Of a stretch of 64,000 nucleotides of DNA, positions 45,045 to 57,976 are shown piece by piece; the stretch's first letter is position 1; every line of letters starts with the position of its first letter. The notes under the pieces were generated by a model. It was not told the DNA's origin. It ran no database searches and saw only the letters and a program-made list of their open reading frames with translations. A program made the position numbers and the translations under genes. The stretch comes from Mikania micrantha (Eukaryota; Streptophyta; Magnoliopsida; Asterales; Asteraceae): the NCBI GenBank assembly GCA_009363875.1, contig CM018693.1:74946028-75010027 (forward strand), read 5' to 3'.

Positions 45045-47629
45045 TGTGACACCCGGCAATTTCAGGTAAATTGCAACTCTTACAACTTTACATTTCACAT
45101 TCATACTCGTTGCATTTCATTTAATTATGGTTAATTAGATGAACTGCAACAAACACAAACACAATTGAATTGTGCATCACACGTTGATTAGGATTAATCA
45201 AGCGTGCAAACACTTCGTAAAACACGAACACAAACTATCAAAGATAATTCAAGGAATTATCGAAACACACATATGAGTCTCACGAACGTTGGTGATCAAA
45301 CCGATGTGCTATTATACGATTATGTGCTAAACATGTATTAGATGCTTTGGATAAACGTTAGGGATCGAGTACGAGCGAAATCGTATCAACGAAATCGAAA
45401 AACAAGAAAATGGAGCCATCGCGGTACGCGACAACCACATCGCAAAAGGCTTCGCGGAACGCGAAGCAAGCCGGGAGTCGGGACTCCCGAATTCCATCGC
45501 GGTACGCGGTAAAGGATTTTGATCGGCCTCCGCGGTACGCGAAGGCCATGCAGATCACAATTTTTATAAAACTCAATCCCATTCATTCTGTTCGATTTCT
45601 TCACACCTTCTCCGATCTTCTACTCATCTTCTCGACCCTAAACCTCTGCCAAACTTGTTCCAAGCCCTTGGTAACTCTTTTGGAAGTATTTCCCTCATCC
45701 TTGGCAAGCTTGAAGACCTTAGAGCTTGGAGAGGAAGCTAGGAGGATAGAAGTTACGATTCACGCACCGAATCACCATCACTAGGAGCTGTTACTACTGA
45801 ATCTCATCGTCAAGGAGCTTCTAAGGTAGTTTTACTTGTTTATTAATGGTTAGATCACACATGCAATGGGTAAAAACCCACATGCAACTCCATACGGTTA
45901 TAGTGCACGAACGTGTTGGTGATTTGATGAGTATCTGTTGTAGATCTACTGATTTTATAATATAGAAATGATGGATTTGAGTTTTGGTTAAGTTAAGTTT
46001 GATTTTGTGATGACTTGGGCAAACTTGCCATAAAAGGAAACTTTTATGTGCAAGTCTTGGATTTGTAATGATCTAGACATGTTAGACATGTCTAGATGTT
46101 GTTAAATGTGTATTGGAGTGTTTAGAAACACATTGGGATATTTGATTTTGTCAAAAACTTGGTTTTGTAGAAACTTACTATTTATGGAAAACTTTTGTAA
46201 ATCAAAAGAGGGCTTTTGATGTTTTAAAACGTTTTGATGAACTTGGATTATTGAAATATGTTTAGAAATGGTTTTTTTGCATATTTGGAAACTTGGATTT
46301 GTGAAAACGAACTTTTAAACGGATACTTTCCAAATAAGGAAACTTTATTTGGGCAAAACGGCATAAATGATGATTTATGCGCAAACGACATGTTTTAAGG
46401 GTCTAAATGTATTTTATAAACATATTAAAGGTATTAACATCATGAAATGGAATTTCATAACCACACCTTCTTAAATGGGAAACTTTCTAAAAATGGTAAC
46501 TTGTGCGAGTAGAGTCGTAGGATGCATTTTGATGTCTTATGTGCATTGAGACACATAAACACAACAATCGTGTCACCAACGATTCGTCGAGTCTCACTAG
46601 TCACACACACACACACTCGGTTGAGCACACCGACACTTGGAGTTGTATGGACTACAACGCACCACAGAACACATACTTACACCTATACGATTATAGGTGC
46701 TTACTAGCAGGACTGCTAGCTTTCGCAGTCGCGAACACCACATAAGACCGGAACTACTTCATCAGGTGAGTTCACGGCCCCTTTTTATCTTTCTACCTTT
46801 GGGGGAGAAAACATTGCATACAACTGATTTTGATCAACATACATACTTTTGGGAACATTGGTACATACTTATATCGTATATACATATGTGTGGCATTCAT
46901 CCACAAAACTGATAAGTCCTCATTAAACACATCTCGAACCGTTAATAGCGCGTAGCGCTTAGCGTGGTAATTCTGAATAGTACTATTTGGGCCTGACAAG
47001 CCCCACTGTTGTGCGCCGTATGGCCTCCCCGACTGGAGGTTGGAACAGTGCATAATTGACCAATAAACATTGTCATTGTCTAGTTGGATGGACATGGCGG
47101 GAGGCAGCATGTTAGCTTCGGTTTCGAACCCGCATATGATATATAAAACTGCAAAACATTTACTTTAAACATTTTGATGTTTACTGCTGATACAAACCTG
47201 TGCTCTCACCAACCTTTGTGTTGACCCTTTTACTCGCATGTTTTCTCAGGTAACTAAGGCACGCACACAAGGATAGGATGCTAGGATGGAGTCCCATGCA
47301 TCAGCTTTAGTGTCTTAGGCAATTTGATAACGATTGACAATTGTTTTGTTATGTAATGTTAAATACTTAAATCGCTTCCGCATTACTACTCTTTAAGTTT
47401 TCAAAACTGATTAAACTTATGCTTCCGCAACTTATAATTACACTGTTGTTTTGACAACTTAAACTTTTTACTTCCGCAACTCTGATTCTACTAAACTGTT
47501 TTATCCAAGTTATTGGATGTACGTATGAAACCAGACATGTAGGTCTCGCAACATTGTGTGACCGGAGACTGCAATCCTGACTGGTCTTTCTCGCGCCCCG
47601 TTCGGGACGGGATTTCTCGGGGTGCGACA
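45045..47629 (+). mobile_element. LTR D3 (3' LTR of the D array)
   Basis: 2585 bp, ending GGGGTGCGACA directly before the right TTTTG duplication at 47630-47634. Private changes relative to D1 and D2: CACTAGG (about 45781), CTGTTTTA (about 47496) and GCAATCC (about 47573). Confidence 0.95.
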
Positions 47630-49068
47630 TTTTGTCTATCCCTTGCGGCCTTAAGCCTTGATTGAATGATTGTGATTTTGTCGGTTGTTTCGTGAATGAG
47701 TTTAGGTCCTACGACCTGTGAGTCACCAACCTCGGTCCAACAGACCGGTGATCGGCACTTTCTACCATATAAAGCTTCGAATGGTGCACATTGAATGCTT
47801 GTATGGTAGCTGTTGTTGTACGAAAACTCGATGAGTGGAAGATGATTATCCCAATTCCCACCGAAATCGATCACACAAGAACGAAGCATGTCCTCGAGTG
47901 TTTGGATAGTCCTTTCGCTTTGACCGTCGGTTTGGGGATGATACGCCGTGCTAAGATTAGCACGAGTTCCCAAAGCCTTTTGCAATGATTGACAAAAGCG
48001 AGAAGTGAAATGACTATCACGATCAGATATGATTGATGTTGGAGTACCATGACGCGCAATGATTTCGTTGATGTACAAGGTAGCTAACTTCTCCATTTTG
48101 TAATCCTCTCGGATCGGGAGAAAATGAGCAGATTTGGTGAGCCGATCAACGATCACCCAAATCGAAGGAGTTCTCGGCAACTTGGTTATGAAATCCATGG
48201 AAATTTGTTTCCATTTACATTGAGGAATTTCAGGTTGCTGCAGAAGTCCCGATGGCTTTTGATGTTCTGCTTTGACTTTGGAACATCTTAGACATTTCCC
48301 CACATACAGTGCTATGTCTTTCTTCATTCCCGGCCACCAGTAAGATGTTTTCAAGTCTTGATACATCTTATCGGCTCCTGGATGAACTGAGTATAGCGAC
48401 TTATGAGCCTTATCACAGATGAGTGTGCGCAATTCTTCTGACTTTGGAATCCAAATGCGGCCGTTGAGATATATCACACCATCAGATCGAGGTTCAAGTT
48501 TCTTCTCAATTCCGCAGTCTAAGTCTGTTTTTAGCTGATTGTCTGTCACCAATTGTTGTTGTGCAATACGAATCAAGTCCTTCAAGTTTGGCTGTGTGTT
48601 GATCTCCATGGCTCTTACACGAATCAGTTTGACTGGTTCCTTATGACTAAGAGCATCTGCCACCACATTGGCTTTACCCGGATGGTAGCGAATCTCACAG
48701 TCATAATCAGTTAGAAGCTCAACCCAACGCCGTTGTCTCATGTTGAGTTCTTTCTGATTGAGAATGTGTTGTAGGCTCTTGTGGTCCGTATAGATGACAC
48801 ATTTAGTACCATAAAGGTAGTGCCTCCAAATCTTCAATGCAAAAACCATAGCCCCTAACTCAAGGTCATGAGTTGTATAATTCTTCTCGTGAACCTTAAG
48901 CTGTCTTGAAGCATATGCAATCACCTTGTCCCGCTGCATAAGTACACAACCGAGACCAAGGTTTGAAGCATCGCAGTAGACAATGAAATCATCACTGCCC
49001 TCTGGAAGACTAAGGATAGGGAAGTTGCATAACTTCTGTTTAAGAAGTTGGAATGCATCTTCTTGTTT
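47630..49068 (-). pseudogene. Copy C RNase H and integrase, 5' portion
   Basis: Continuous frame after the RT-terminal TAG: RNase H (YASRQLKVHEKNY, TDHKSLQHIL), integrase HHCC finger (AHKSLYSVHPGADKMYQDL, then CLRCSKVKAEHQ), core Asp in MDFITKLPRT, SIISDRDSHF and QTDGQSERTIQ, up to AARDRQ, where the D array interrupts. With the 30417-30896 fragment this integrase is unbroken except for the insertion, so copy C had the best integrase of the array before D landed. Confidence 0.85.
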
Positions 49069-50092
49069 CTATCCCCATATGAACGCTTGACTTTTCCGGG
49101 TTAGAGTGGTAAGTGGCAAGGCGATCTTTGAAACGTTCGCGATGAACCTCCGATAATAGCCTGCCAAACCCAGAAATGAACGAATCTCTGTCGGGGTAGA
49201 TGGGGTAGTCCAGTTCTTGATTGCCTCAATCTTCGCCGGATCTACATGTATCCCATCCCTGTTAATGACATGCCCTAAGAAGTGAACTTCTTTTAGCCAA
49301 AATTCACACTTTGAGAATTTAGCATAAAGCTGTTCAGCTCTTAGTAGTTCTAAGACTTTCTTCAAATGATCCTCATGTTCTTGCTCCGTCTTTGAATAAA
49401 TCAGTATATCATCAATGAAGACGATAACAAACTGATCTAAGTATGGTCTGCAGACTCGATTCATTAAGTCCATGAACACTGCCGGTGCATTGGTCAGTCC
49501 AAATGGCATAACCACGAACTCGTAATGTCCATATCGAGTCCTAAACGCAGTCTTTGGTATATCCTCATCATTTACTCTTAACTGATGATACCCGGATCGT
49601 AGATCAATTTTTGAAAAGCAAGTCGCTCCCTGTAATTGATCAAACAGATCATCGATCCTAGGTAGAGGATATCTGTTCTTGATTGTCCACTTGTTTAACT
49701 CACGATAATTGATGCACATACGAAATGAACCATATTTCTTCTTGACAAAGAGAACCGGAGCTCCCCATGGAGAGAAACTCGGTCTTATGAAACCTTTGTC
49801 TAGAAGTTCTTGGAGTTGACTAGACAGCTCTTGCATCTCAGACGGTGCTAATCGATATGGTGACTTCGCCACTGGGTTTGCTCCAGGGACGAGATCAATT
49901 CTAAACTCCACTTGCCTGATAGGTGGTAATCCAGGCAAGTCTTCTGGGAATACGTCCGGATAATCTCTGATGACCGGAACGTCTCCAACTGCTTTCTTCT
50001 CAGGTTTCTTCTCTACTACGTGAGCCAGGAATGCAAAGTATTTCTTTTTCAGGTACTTCCTAGCATTGATACACGACACAATCTTCATTTTC
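49069..50092 (-). pseudogene. Copy C reverse transcriptase
   Basis: RT including the linker DYPDVFPEDLPGLPP, FSPWGAPVLFVKKK, INYRELNKWTIKNRYPLP, FSKIDLRSGYHQ, VMPFGLTNAPAVF, FIDDILIYS and FLGLAGYYRRF, ending at TAG (49069-49071) at the same codon as copy B. Joined to gag-pro only across a frameshift near 50090. Confidence 0.85.
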
Positions 50093-51686
50093 GACAGGGT
50101 TTCTCGCCGTAAACTTGCATCATTTCGCCGGACGGTAGGGGAAGTCGAATAAATTTCTCCGAGCATACCATCTCAGCGTGGTTTTTGGATAACCAATCCA
50201 TTCCTACTACAACTTCGAAGCTTCCGAGTGTCATAGGAATGAGATCGATAAGGAAAAGACGATCGTTCAATCTCAATTCACAATCGCGGATTATTGAATT
50301 CACTAATATTGTCTTACCATTCGCTACTTCTACGGTGTAAGGAGCATCAAGTATAGATGGTTGTTTATTAAACAGGGGAGCAGTATTAGCAGAGACGAAA
50401 CTTTTATCAGCACCAGTGTCAAATATGATAGAAACGTAATGATCATTAATGAGAAATGTACCCGTGATGACTGCCGGGTCCTCGCGTGCTTCGGATGTTC
50501 CGATAACAAAGGCACGAGCAGTAGCAGTTGTAGCAGTTGGGTTGAGTTTTGGGCACTGGTTTCTGAAGTGTCCTTCTGCTCCACAGTTGTAACAAGCCCC
50601 TCCACCAGTAGCAGCAGGATTAGCGGTGGTAGTTGTAGCAGCAGCTAGATGAGCAGATCGACATGTTGCAGCCAAATGTCCCATCCGTCCACACTTGAGA
50701 CATTTTCTGCATGGAATAGTGGGTAGGTGATGGTATTGGCATTTGGTACAAAGTGGAAACTGACCAGTATAGGGTTTTCTGGCCGTTGCAGGCTGTGGAA
50801 TAGCAGTAATAGGAGTGGCTTGAGTAGGTACAGCTGCAGTTAAGGCTGCATAGTTCTTGATTGTCTTTTGTTTCTGTTTCTTCTTTTTGGGTTGGTGCTG
50901 TTCAGGCTTCTTGCCTTCTTCAATCTGTGCTCTCTTATACCCCTTTATAGTGAGCACACCCGCTTTGACATATTCCTCAGTAAGGGTAGCGCCAAGATGA
51001 ATCGCCGCCTCCAGAGTAGTAGGGCTACTCCCCATAACAGTTCCCCTGATGACTATGGGTAATCCTTCAATGTACTTCTCTATCCTGTGGGATAGAGGAG
51101 TAACCATATGTGGCACCAGAATGCACAACTCATGGAAACGAGTTGTATATTTCGCATTCTCGCCACTGTCCTGAACTAAATTCCACATCTCCACTTCGAG
51201 TTTCTTCAGTTCATGGCGTGGACAGAACTGTTCCAAAAGTAACTTCTTGAAATCCTCCCATGATAAGGCCAAAGCAACCTCTCGTCCTCTGGTGTTCTTC
51301 TCAGAATTCCACCAGGTGAGTGCGCCTTTGTGAAAAGCGCTTGAGGCCATCTTGACCTTCAGATTTTCAGGACATCCTGTGAAATCAAGGATATCCTCAA
51401 TGCTCTCCAGCCATTGCAGTAGACTGGTAGCTCCCTCAGTACCAGCATACTTAGGAGGCTTAGCATCATTGAACTGCTTGAAAGTGAAGTTAGCAGTTCC
51501 GGCGTTAGTGGCATTTGAGTTGTGTGCAAAATCACCGGTACTTCCCCGAAGATTCTGGGTGATATCAGTGACCATACCCGGAATGACATCCCACATATGT
51601 ACAGCGATGGCACGGGCAATTTTGTCAATCTCATCATCGTGGCCACTTGTTGAACCCCCTCCGTTAGGGTCACGTCAAGGAGGCAT
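50085..51686 (-). pseudogene. Copy C gag-protease
   Basis: ATG 51686 is followed by TGA as codon 4 (51677-51675), a CGA to TGA change of the kind made by cytosine deamination. After that it is open through capsid (PPKYAGTEGATSLLQWL), knuckles CLKCGRMGHLAATC and CYNCGAEGHFRNQC (both intact) and protease FDTGADKSF to about 50090, where one base is missing in the RELKIVS codons. Confidence 0.8.
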
Positions 51687-53355
51687 TCTACCAATAGAAG
51701 CCACAAGTGGTTCAGTAAGGAGAAAGGATACAATTGAATTTACATGATAAAGTTAGTAATATATCCATACTACTAATATTATCATTCAATTGTAATATGA
51801 GCAAATACACGTATAAGCAATTAACTTATTAGCATACTTCTCATGTGATTGTTTATGATGTCTCAGGATTTCACTCCACCAAACCCACACACTGACATTT
51901 TCCCAGTATACCGAAGATAGTTTATATATAGGGCATACAAAAGGGTCAAGCAAACTGCCAGCCCAGTCGCCAGCCCACCACCGCTTCGATATACCACGAT
52001 CATGCCCTTGCTAGCATTTGGCAATACGATTGTATTGATTTCCATGTATGTATCATTGATTAAGAATCCCATGTTCTTTGATCACTGAACGATGATTGAA
52101 TATATGATTGAATTTTGATTGAATTTTGATTGAATTATGTGTGCACCTACTAACAATTGTTAACATGTAGAACTACATCCTCTGTGTGCTCTACATTTTT
52201 CTTGTTAACCTATGTTAATAAGTACTAAACATGTAATCACTTAAGAATTTCACTTAAGGCTTACATTAAAGAATGTTCACAACTTGATTGATTCCCACAC
52301 AATGGTTGTTTCATCAATGGTTGATTAACACAATGATTGTTTCACCCCATGGTTGTTCCTCAAATGATTGTATCCCGAATGTTTGACTAATGTTCAATGA
52401 TTCCAGTTCCTCCTGAATCTTCACTTCAAATACGAATTCCGAATTCCCCCTGTCATACTGAAGATAGCTTATATATAGGGCTTACGTAGGGTCAAGCAAA
52501 CCGCCTGCCCAGCCGACATCCCACCACCACTTCAGTATGTCAGAGCTTGGCCGCCAATTGTATTTGAAGCTAGGACTCCAACTCTTGATTGATTATGATT
52601 GATTCATGATTGTCTCTTGAACTATGAATATGATTATGATTGACAAAACCGAGGTTCTTGATTTACTAAAAATCAGGACCTTAGGTTTTAATATATGTGT
52701 CCTAGGTTAATTAACCTAGATTCTCAATACTTAAAGTATTGAGTATAATGATCTCCTTGTGTGAACTTCAACTAAAGAATACTGTTACATAGATTCTAAG
52801 TTATTAACTCCTAATGAAATGAATTCATGATAATGATATCATGATTAGAATTTCAGATCAAAGATACTAAGAATACAGATCTTTGCCTCTAAAATTCTGT
52901 AATGAACTCTGATTGAGAATTTCAGATCAAGGATACTAAGAATACAGATCCTTGCCTCTGATATCCTCTAATGAACTCTGATTGAGAATTTCAGATCAAG
53001 GATACTAAGAACACAGATCTTTGCCTCTGAAATCCTTTAATGATCTCTGATTGAGAATTTCAGATCAAGGATACTAAGAATACAGATCCTTGCCTTTGAA
53101 ATCCTTTAATGAATATGTATGGAGGAATTTAGTTCGGTTTCTAAAGTTATAGAATTCCGATTCAAATTCCTTGACTCGATATCTAATCTTAGAAAGTATC
53201 CCTAAGATCTTTCAAGCTTAATGTAGACTTAATACTTACTTAAGTTTACTTAGATCCTAAGTATCCTCAAGCCTATAGCCCTTAGTCCTATGGGGTAGTT
53301 TAGGTTATATTCTAGGTCATTTATAATTGGGTTTTTCCTAGTTCTCTACAACCTT
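51687..53355 (-). other. Copy C leader
   Basis: As in A and B: TATA modules (about 51900-51997 and 52455-52550; here the second module's inverted repeat is CATACTGAAG/CTTCAGTATG, perfect over 10 bp), palindromes, and hairpin units. Confidence 0.75.
52848..53123 (-). repeat. Four 69-bp tandem hairpin repeats, copy C
   Basis: Units at 52848, 52917, 52986 and 53055. Changes relative to A and B fall in the loop (AACACAG in unit 3) or outer stem, not in the inner stems. Confidence 0.8.
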
Positions 53356-53368
53356 GGCTCTGATACCA
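53356..53368 (-). other. Primer-binding site, copy C
   Basis: Minus strand TGGTATCAGAGCC, three bases from the LTR3 end at 53372. Confidence 0.9.
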
Positions 53369-53371
53369 ACC

Positions 53372-55591
53372 TGTCACACCCCCTGCGCCGCGTGCGGAAT
53401 CCACGGCGCGGTGACGATTGATGGTTGAATCATGCACAAGTATTAAATAAGAACAACCACAATGCATTACTAGGTTTCAAAATGTTTAGACCATTGTTTA
53501 GTTACAGACATTCTATCTATCTATCAAAAGAATAACAACTACAGACCCAAAATATAGTTTACAAGATAAGACTTCAAACAAGACAATTAAACAATTAGGA
53601 TTTAGTGTGTTTCTAATCCATCCTAGCTTGTTTCTTCATCTTGTTCTATCTTAAAACGGTCTCCTTAGTTGTCCCTTAGAATTGTCTTAAACCTGATTAC
53701 CTGAAACACGTGAAAAGTATCTGTCAACTACAAAAGTAGTTGGTGAGAACAATAGGTTTAACATTTGTAAATAATGAGTCTGCATTGTAAGGCATATGTA
53801 TAAAACAATGAATGAAAAATACATGGATGGTTGCAACCCAAACTAACATCAAGTCTGTAAAACGTGTCCAAACAGTCACCATACTGTTTGCTAGAAAACC
53901 AACATATAATCAAGTCCCAAACTACGTTTGGAGTTAGAAAATTTGTCAGCAACATTGATATAACCATTCGTAACCAAATCCTGCAGTTAGCTTTTAAAAC
54001 AAATTTAAAAGTTAACTCCAGAATTAGGTCTGCCCAATTGTGTCCGCTTTCCCTTGTTGTGATCACCCAGTACTAACGCTAAATGAATATGTAACTTGAT
54101 GTGTGTATAAGTTTGTTCACAACGATGAACACCATGCTTTTGAAAACTTGAATTGAAACTCTTTGATTGAATGCCTTATTTGATTTTCCATGATTTGAAA
54201 ACTTCCCATGAATACCATGAATACCAATGATTGAAATAACTTGTTTGAATACCATGAATACAAATGATTGAAATAACTTGTTTGAATACCATGAATTGAA
54301 ATTCTTTGCTTGAATACCATGAATTGAAAACCATTGGTTGAAATCCTTGTATTGAAACCCTTGATTTAATACCAAAGATAGTGTCCTTGTGTAATAACAA
54401 GGTTTATAACATATCATTTTTATCAAAAACACAAGTTTATAGCAAAAGAGTTTATAATATCCCATTAGTTAAAAGTGTTTAGTATTCATAAAACCATTGG
54501 TGTAAAGATGATATAAAACAGTATAAAGAACCTTTATAAAACCTTTTTAATAGCAACAATTTTAACCGTTGATAAAACATTTTAAACAGTTGATAAATCC
54601 TTTGAAAATAGTTGAGAAATCCCTAGGATTTCTAAAGTGAACTTGTAACAGTTGAACAATAGCATAAAGAGAGTTTGATCACGTGTTCCACCCCAAAACA
54701 GTTGAAAAACAGTAAAAGAGGGGCTAAAGTTCTCACCTGTCTGCAGTAGACTCTAAACTATAACAAGTAGCAAGTAGCAAGTAGCAAACAAGACCTCTAA
54801 CGGGTTCCTATATCATTGTAATCATACATAAGATATAAGATTTATGATTGTATAGACTTTGATTTATTGATTGACTTGTGTTATCATGATCTTGATTAAC
54901 TCTTGAATACTTGTTCTCATGTTTTAGAATGTTGTGTGAATTTGAAAATCCTGATTGAATCATTTGATTGATACCTGATTCATGAAAAGGATGTGTCCTG
55001 TTCTTTTGTGCACAACTTGTATGCATAAAATGACAAGTGTTGATGATCTTGATAACCGTTGTTTAACATGTAAATTGAAAAGATGTTCTAATTGTTTTAA
55101 GTCTTTGGGATTATGAATTGATCTCTTAATTATGCTAAGTTTTAAACTTAAAACGAATAAGATCAACTCACAATTAATAAGTTAAAAGGCCAAGATTGGG
55201 CCTTGGGCATACTTAAAAACCAAATTGAAGTCCTATGGGCCAATTTAACTTAAATTTGGGCTAGGTTTAGGATGTGTGGGCCAAATTATGGGCCTTAGCC
55301 AATTTGGGCCGAATAAGTGAAATAGTCAAGCCATTTCATAGACCGTTGACATGCATCGAGCTAAGGAAATTGGGCTAGAATAATCACTTGGGCCGAAAGG
55401 TGACTCGTTGTTTTCGGAATATGTTGATCGAATAGTTCTAAGAGGGTTAACTAGTGATAACCGAAAGTTCCTAGGTGTTGCCATCCTGGGCAGCGAACCT
55501 TTTGGGTTTAAGGGACCTAGGTTCGCTGGAGTAGGTTTCGTGGGACTCACATAGGTTCGATGGTTCACAGGTTCGCCGGTCATGAGAGCAT
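53372..55591 (-). mobile_element. LTR3: 5' LTR of copy C, cut by copia element
   Basis: Matches LTR1 18064 to about 20274, including the donor-like site (54736), acceptor-like site (53701) and all eight TGGGCY words. It differs in an AAGTAGC repeat (three units versus two). At 55591 it stops within CATGAGAGCAT, where LTR1 continues into CACTAAGG, because the copia LTR starts. About 1.5 kb of LTR is missing in this window. Confidence 0.85.
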
Positions 55592-56521
55592 TGTAGAATT
55601 CGATCTGCCCAAGATTCATATTAATTTGATGTGGCTAATGTGATATGATCCAAGTCGGGTCATACCCAATAACAAGCTAGACAAACACCTACTTATTTGT
55701 TTATTGATTTGATCAATTAAATAAATAATAACACTTAAGACATTTAGAAAGTGGTTTTCTAAATAGATGCACTTGAGAAATTAATATTCAACATGGGTTT
55801 ATTTATTTATGAGAGATTACTTTATAATTGTTATTTAATGGTTAAGTAACATTATTAAAGTTTATAAAATGTAACATGACTTGTAATGTGTTACAAGTTT
55901 TTAATTAAAAGGGGTTTTAATTAAAATCTTGTTAAATAAATCAAGTGGGAAAATTTGAAAGGGAGCCACCCCATTGGACCATTATTTTCGGCCATTAAGT
56001 GGTCTTGGGAGACCACACCCACATTGATTTATGCAAGCTACATTTGACCATTAAACATACATGCAATTCTTACTCTCTCTCTCAAGAACATCTAAGTCTT
56101 TTTCTCCTTTTCTTCCTCTCTATTTTTCGGCAGAAAAGGTGGGTTTTAGAGGCTGATTTTCAGCTTAAATCAAGTGTGTTTTAAGGCTGAAATCAAGTGT
56201 TAAGAACCTAGCATTCAAGGTGTTTGTTGGTGGCTTGGGGTATCACGGATTTGAGGTCTTCTTGCTTGAAGATTAAGCTCTCAAACATCATCATCTTCAA
56301 CTTATATTACACGAGTTCAAAGAGGTATTATATGATGTTTTGAATGGTTATTTGATAGCATGTTATTTCATATTTAGATCCATTGTTCTTGGGTTTTTGT
56401 TTTAACAAGTGTATATGACACAAAAAACTCACTAATATTAAAATGTTTAAGAATAAACTCCGCTGCGTTTTCATATAAAAATGGTTAATATGACTTTGAT
56501 AAACATCACAAAAACCCTTCA
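55592..56521 (+). mobile_element. 5' LTR of Ty1/copia element
   Basis: Starts TGTAGAATTC exactly where LTR3 homology ends, and ends CCCTTCA one base before a PBS-like TGGCATCAAGAGCC. 930 bp. The duplication to look for at the other end would be AGCAT (55587-55591). The right LTR is not in the window. Confidence 0.6.
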
Positions 56522-56522
56522 A

Positions 56523-56536
56523 TGGCATCAAGAGCC
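56523..56536 (+). other. PBS-like site of copia element
   Basis: TGGCATCAAGAGCC, close to the initiator-Met PBS with one base inserted and one changed. Confidence 0.5.
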
Positions 56537-57976
56537 GGTTATATGGATACATGCTTCAAAAATCGAAATTTTCGGGTCTTTTTTTAATAAAAGTGGGCTG
56601 AAAATTTCACACATGGAAATCCCTTTATTTTTCAAGATATTATTTTATATGCATGTAAGAATCTTGAAAAATTAAAATCATGAGATGGTTTGTTTGTTTA
56701 GACAAAAACCCACTTGGATTTGGTTTATGTTGGCCGAAATTTTGGGTTAGAAAAGGGACCATGTTTATATTTTTTTTGTATATGCATTTGGATGTATTTT
56801 AGTGCATAAACCTAGCCATGACCTTGTGTTTGAATATTTGTGGTTGTGATTTTATTTGGTTGAAATAAAGGCATGTAATTTATTTGTTTCATTTGGCATG
56901 TAATAAATAGATTAGTTGCACTTTATTTTTCTAGAAAAATGTATCAGGATTTTTCTATGTAATTGTACTTTTGGGGCTGATTTGGATGACCAAGAAGGTG
57001 CCTAAAGAAGATGGAGAAATCACAACACAAAAGGGTCACTTGAAGCATTTGGATGCAAGTTCAAGTGGGAGTTCATCAACACAACATTGTGTCATGTTTT
57101 ACCCTTAGGAATGACCTTTTGACACACTTGTTATGGCAAGCAAGTGTGGTCAAAATAGTTGGCTATGGTTATGCACTTATATTTTATGTTTGGTTGATTA
57201 TTTGGTTGTTTAGATGAGTTTGATTTTTTGAAAATGCATAAACTAGTTAAACAACTAAAAATAAAACAAGCACAAAATTGGTTCTATAAAAATCATTAAA
57301 GGAATTAATAAAATGGTTTATTAAAGGTTAATGATTTAATAAAAATGAGTTTTATTAAAAGGAATCAAAAACAAATTTTTTTTATATAAATACCATGTAT
57401 TTGAATGCATACAAATAGTATGGTATAAAAGGTTTTTCTAAAAACTAGAATTTTAGAAACAATAAAGACCCTTTACAAAACAAGTTTTAACACCATCCTT
57501 TTAAACAACACTCAATTCACTTGCAACTTATTTATGGGATAAAGGTCACCTAACCATAAACTTAGAAACTTGTGAAGTTGAGGTGAAATTACCGTATTTG
57601 TGGGATAAAGGTCACCTAACCACTTGTATTTGTAAAATCACACGTGTGTTTAAGTAGGACGACTTGATTTGGAAATCATGCATTAGGATCACCGAAGCAT
57701 GACGTACAAAAGGTGTTGATGGGATAAACATGCCAAACAAAACATAAGATGTTTAAACCGATCCCATACACTAGAAATTGTAATAGGTTACAATTGTCAA
57801 AACGTTGACTACCTTGTTAATTTAAATAAAGGGATAAAGATCACCTAACCAATATTTAAAATAAAACGTTGGATTCTAGATTTTAATTATTAATTGTCTA
57901 TGAGACATAAAAGGGTATTAGTAATTAAAATACATTGATATTAAAAATACTAAAATTGAACTTTGAAAAATTGTAG
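56537..57976 (+). other. Copia leader with thrice repeated block
   Basis: AT-rich, noncoding. GGATAAAGGTCACCTAACCA occurs at about 57538 and 57602, and with G to A at about 57832. A partial relative (GGGATAAACATGCC) is near 57720. No other structure seen. Confidence 0.65.
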
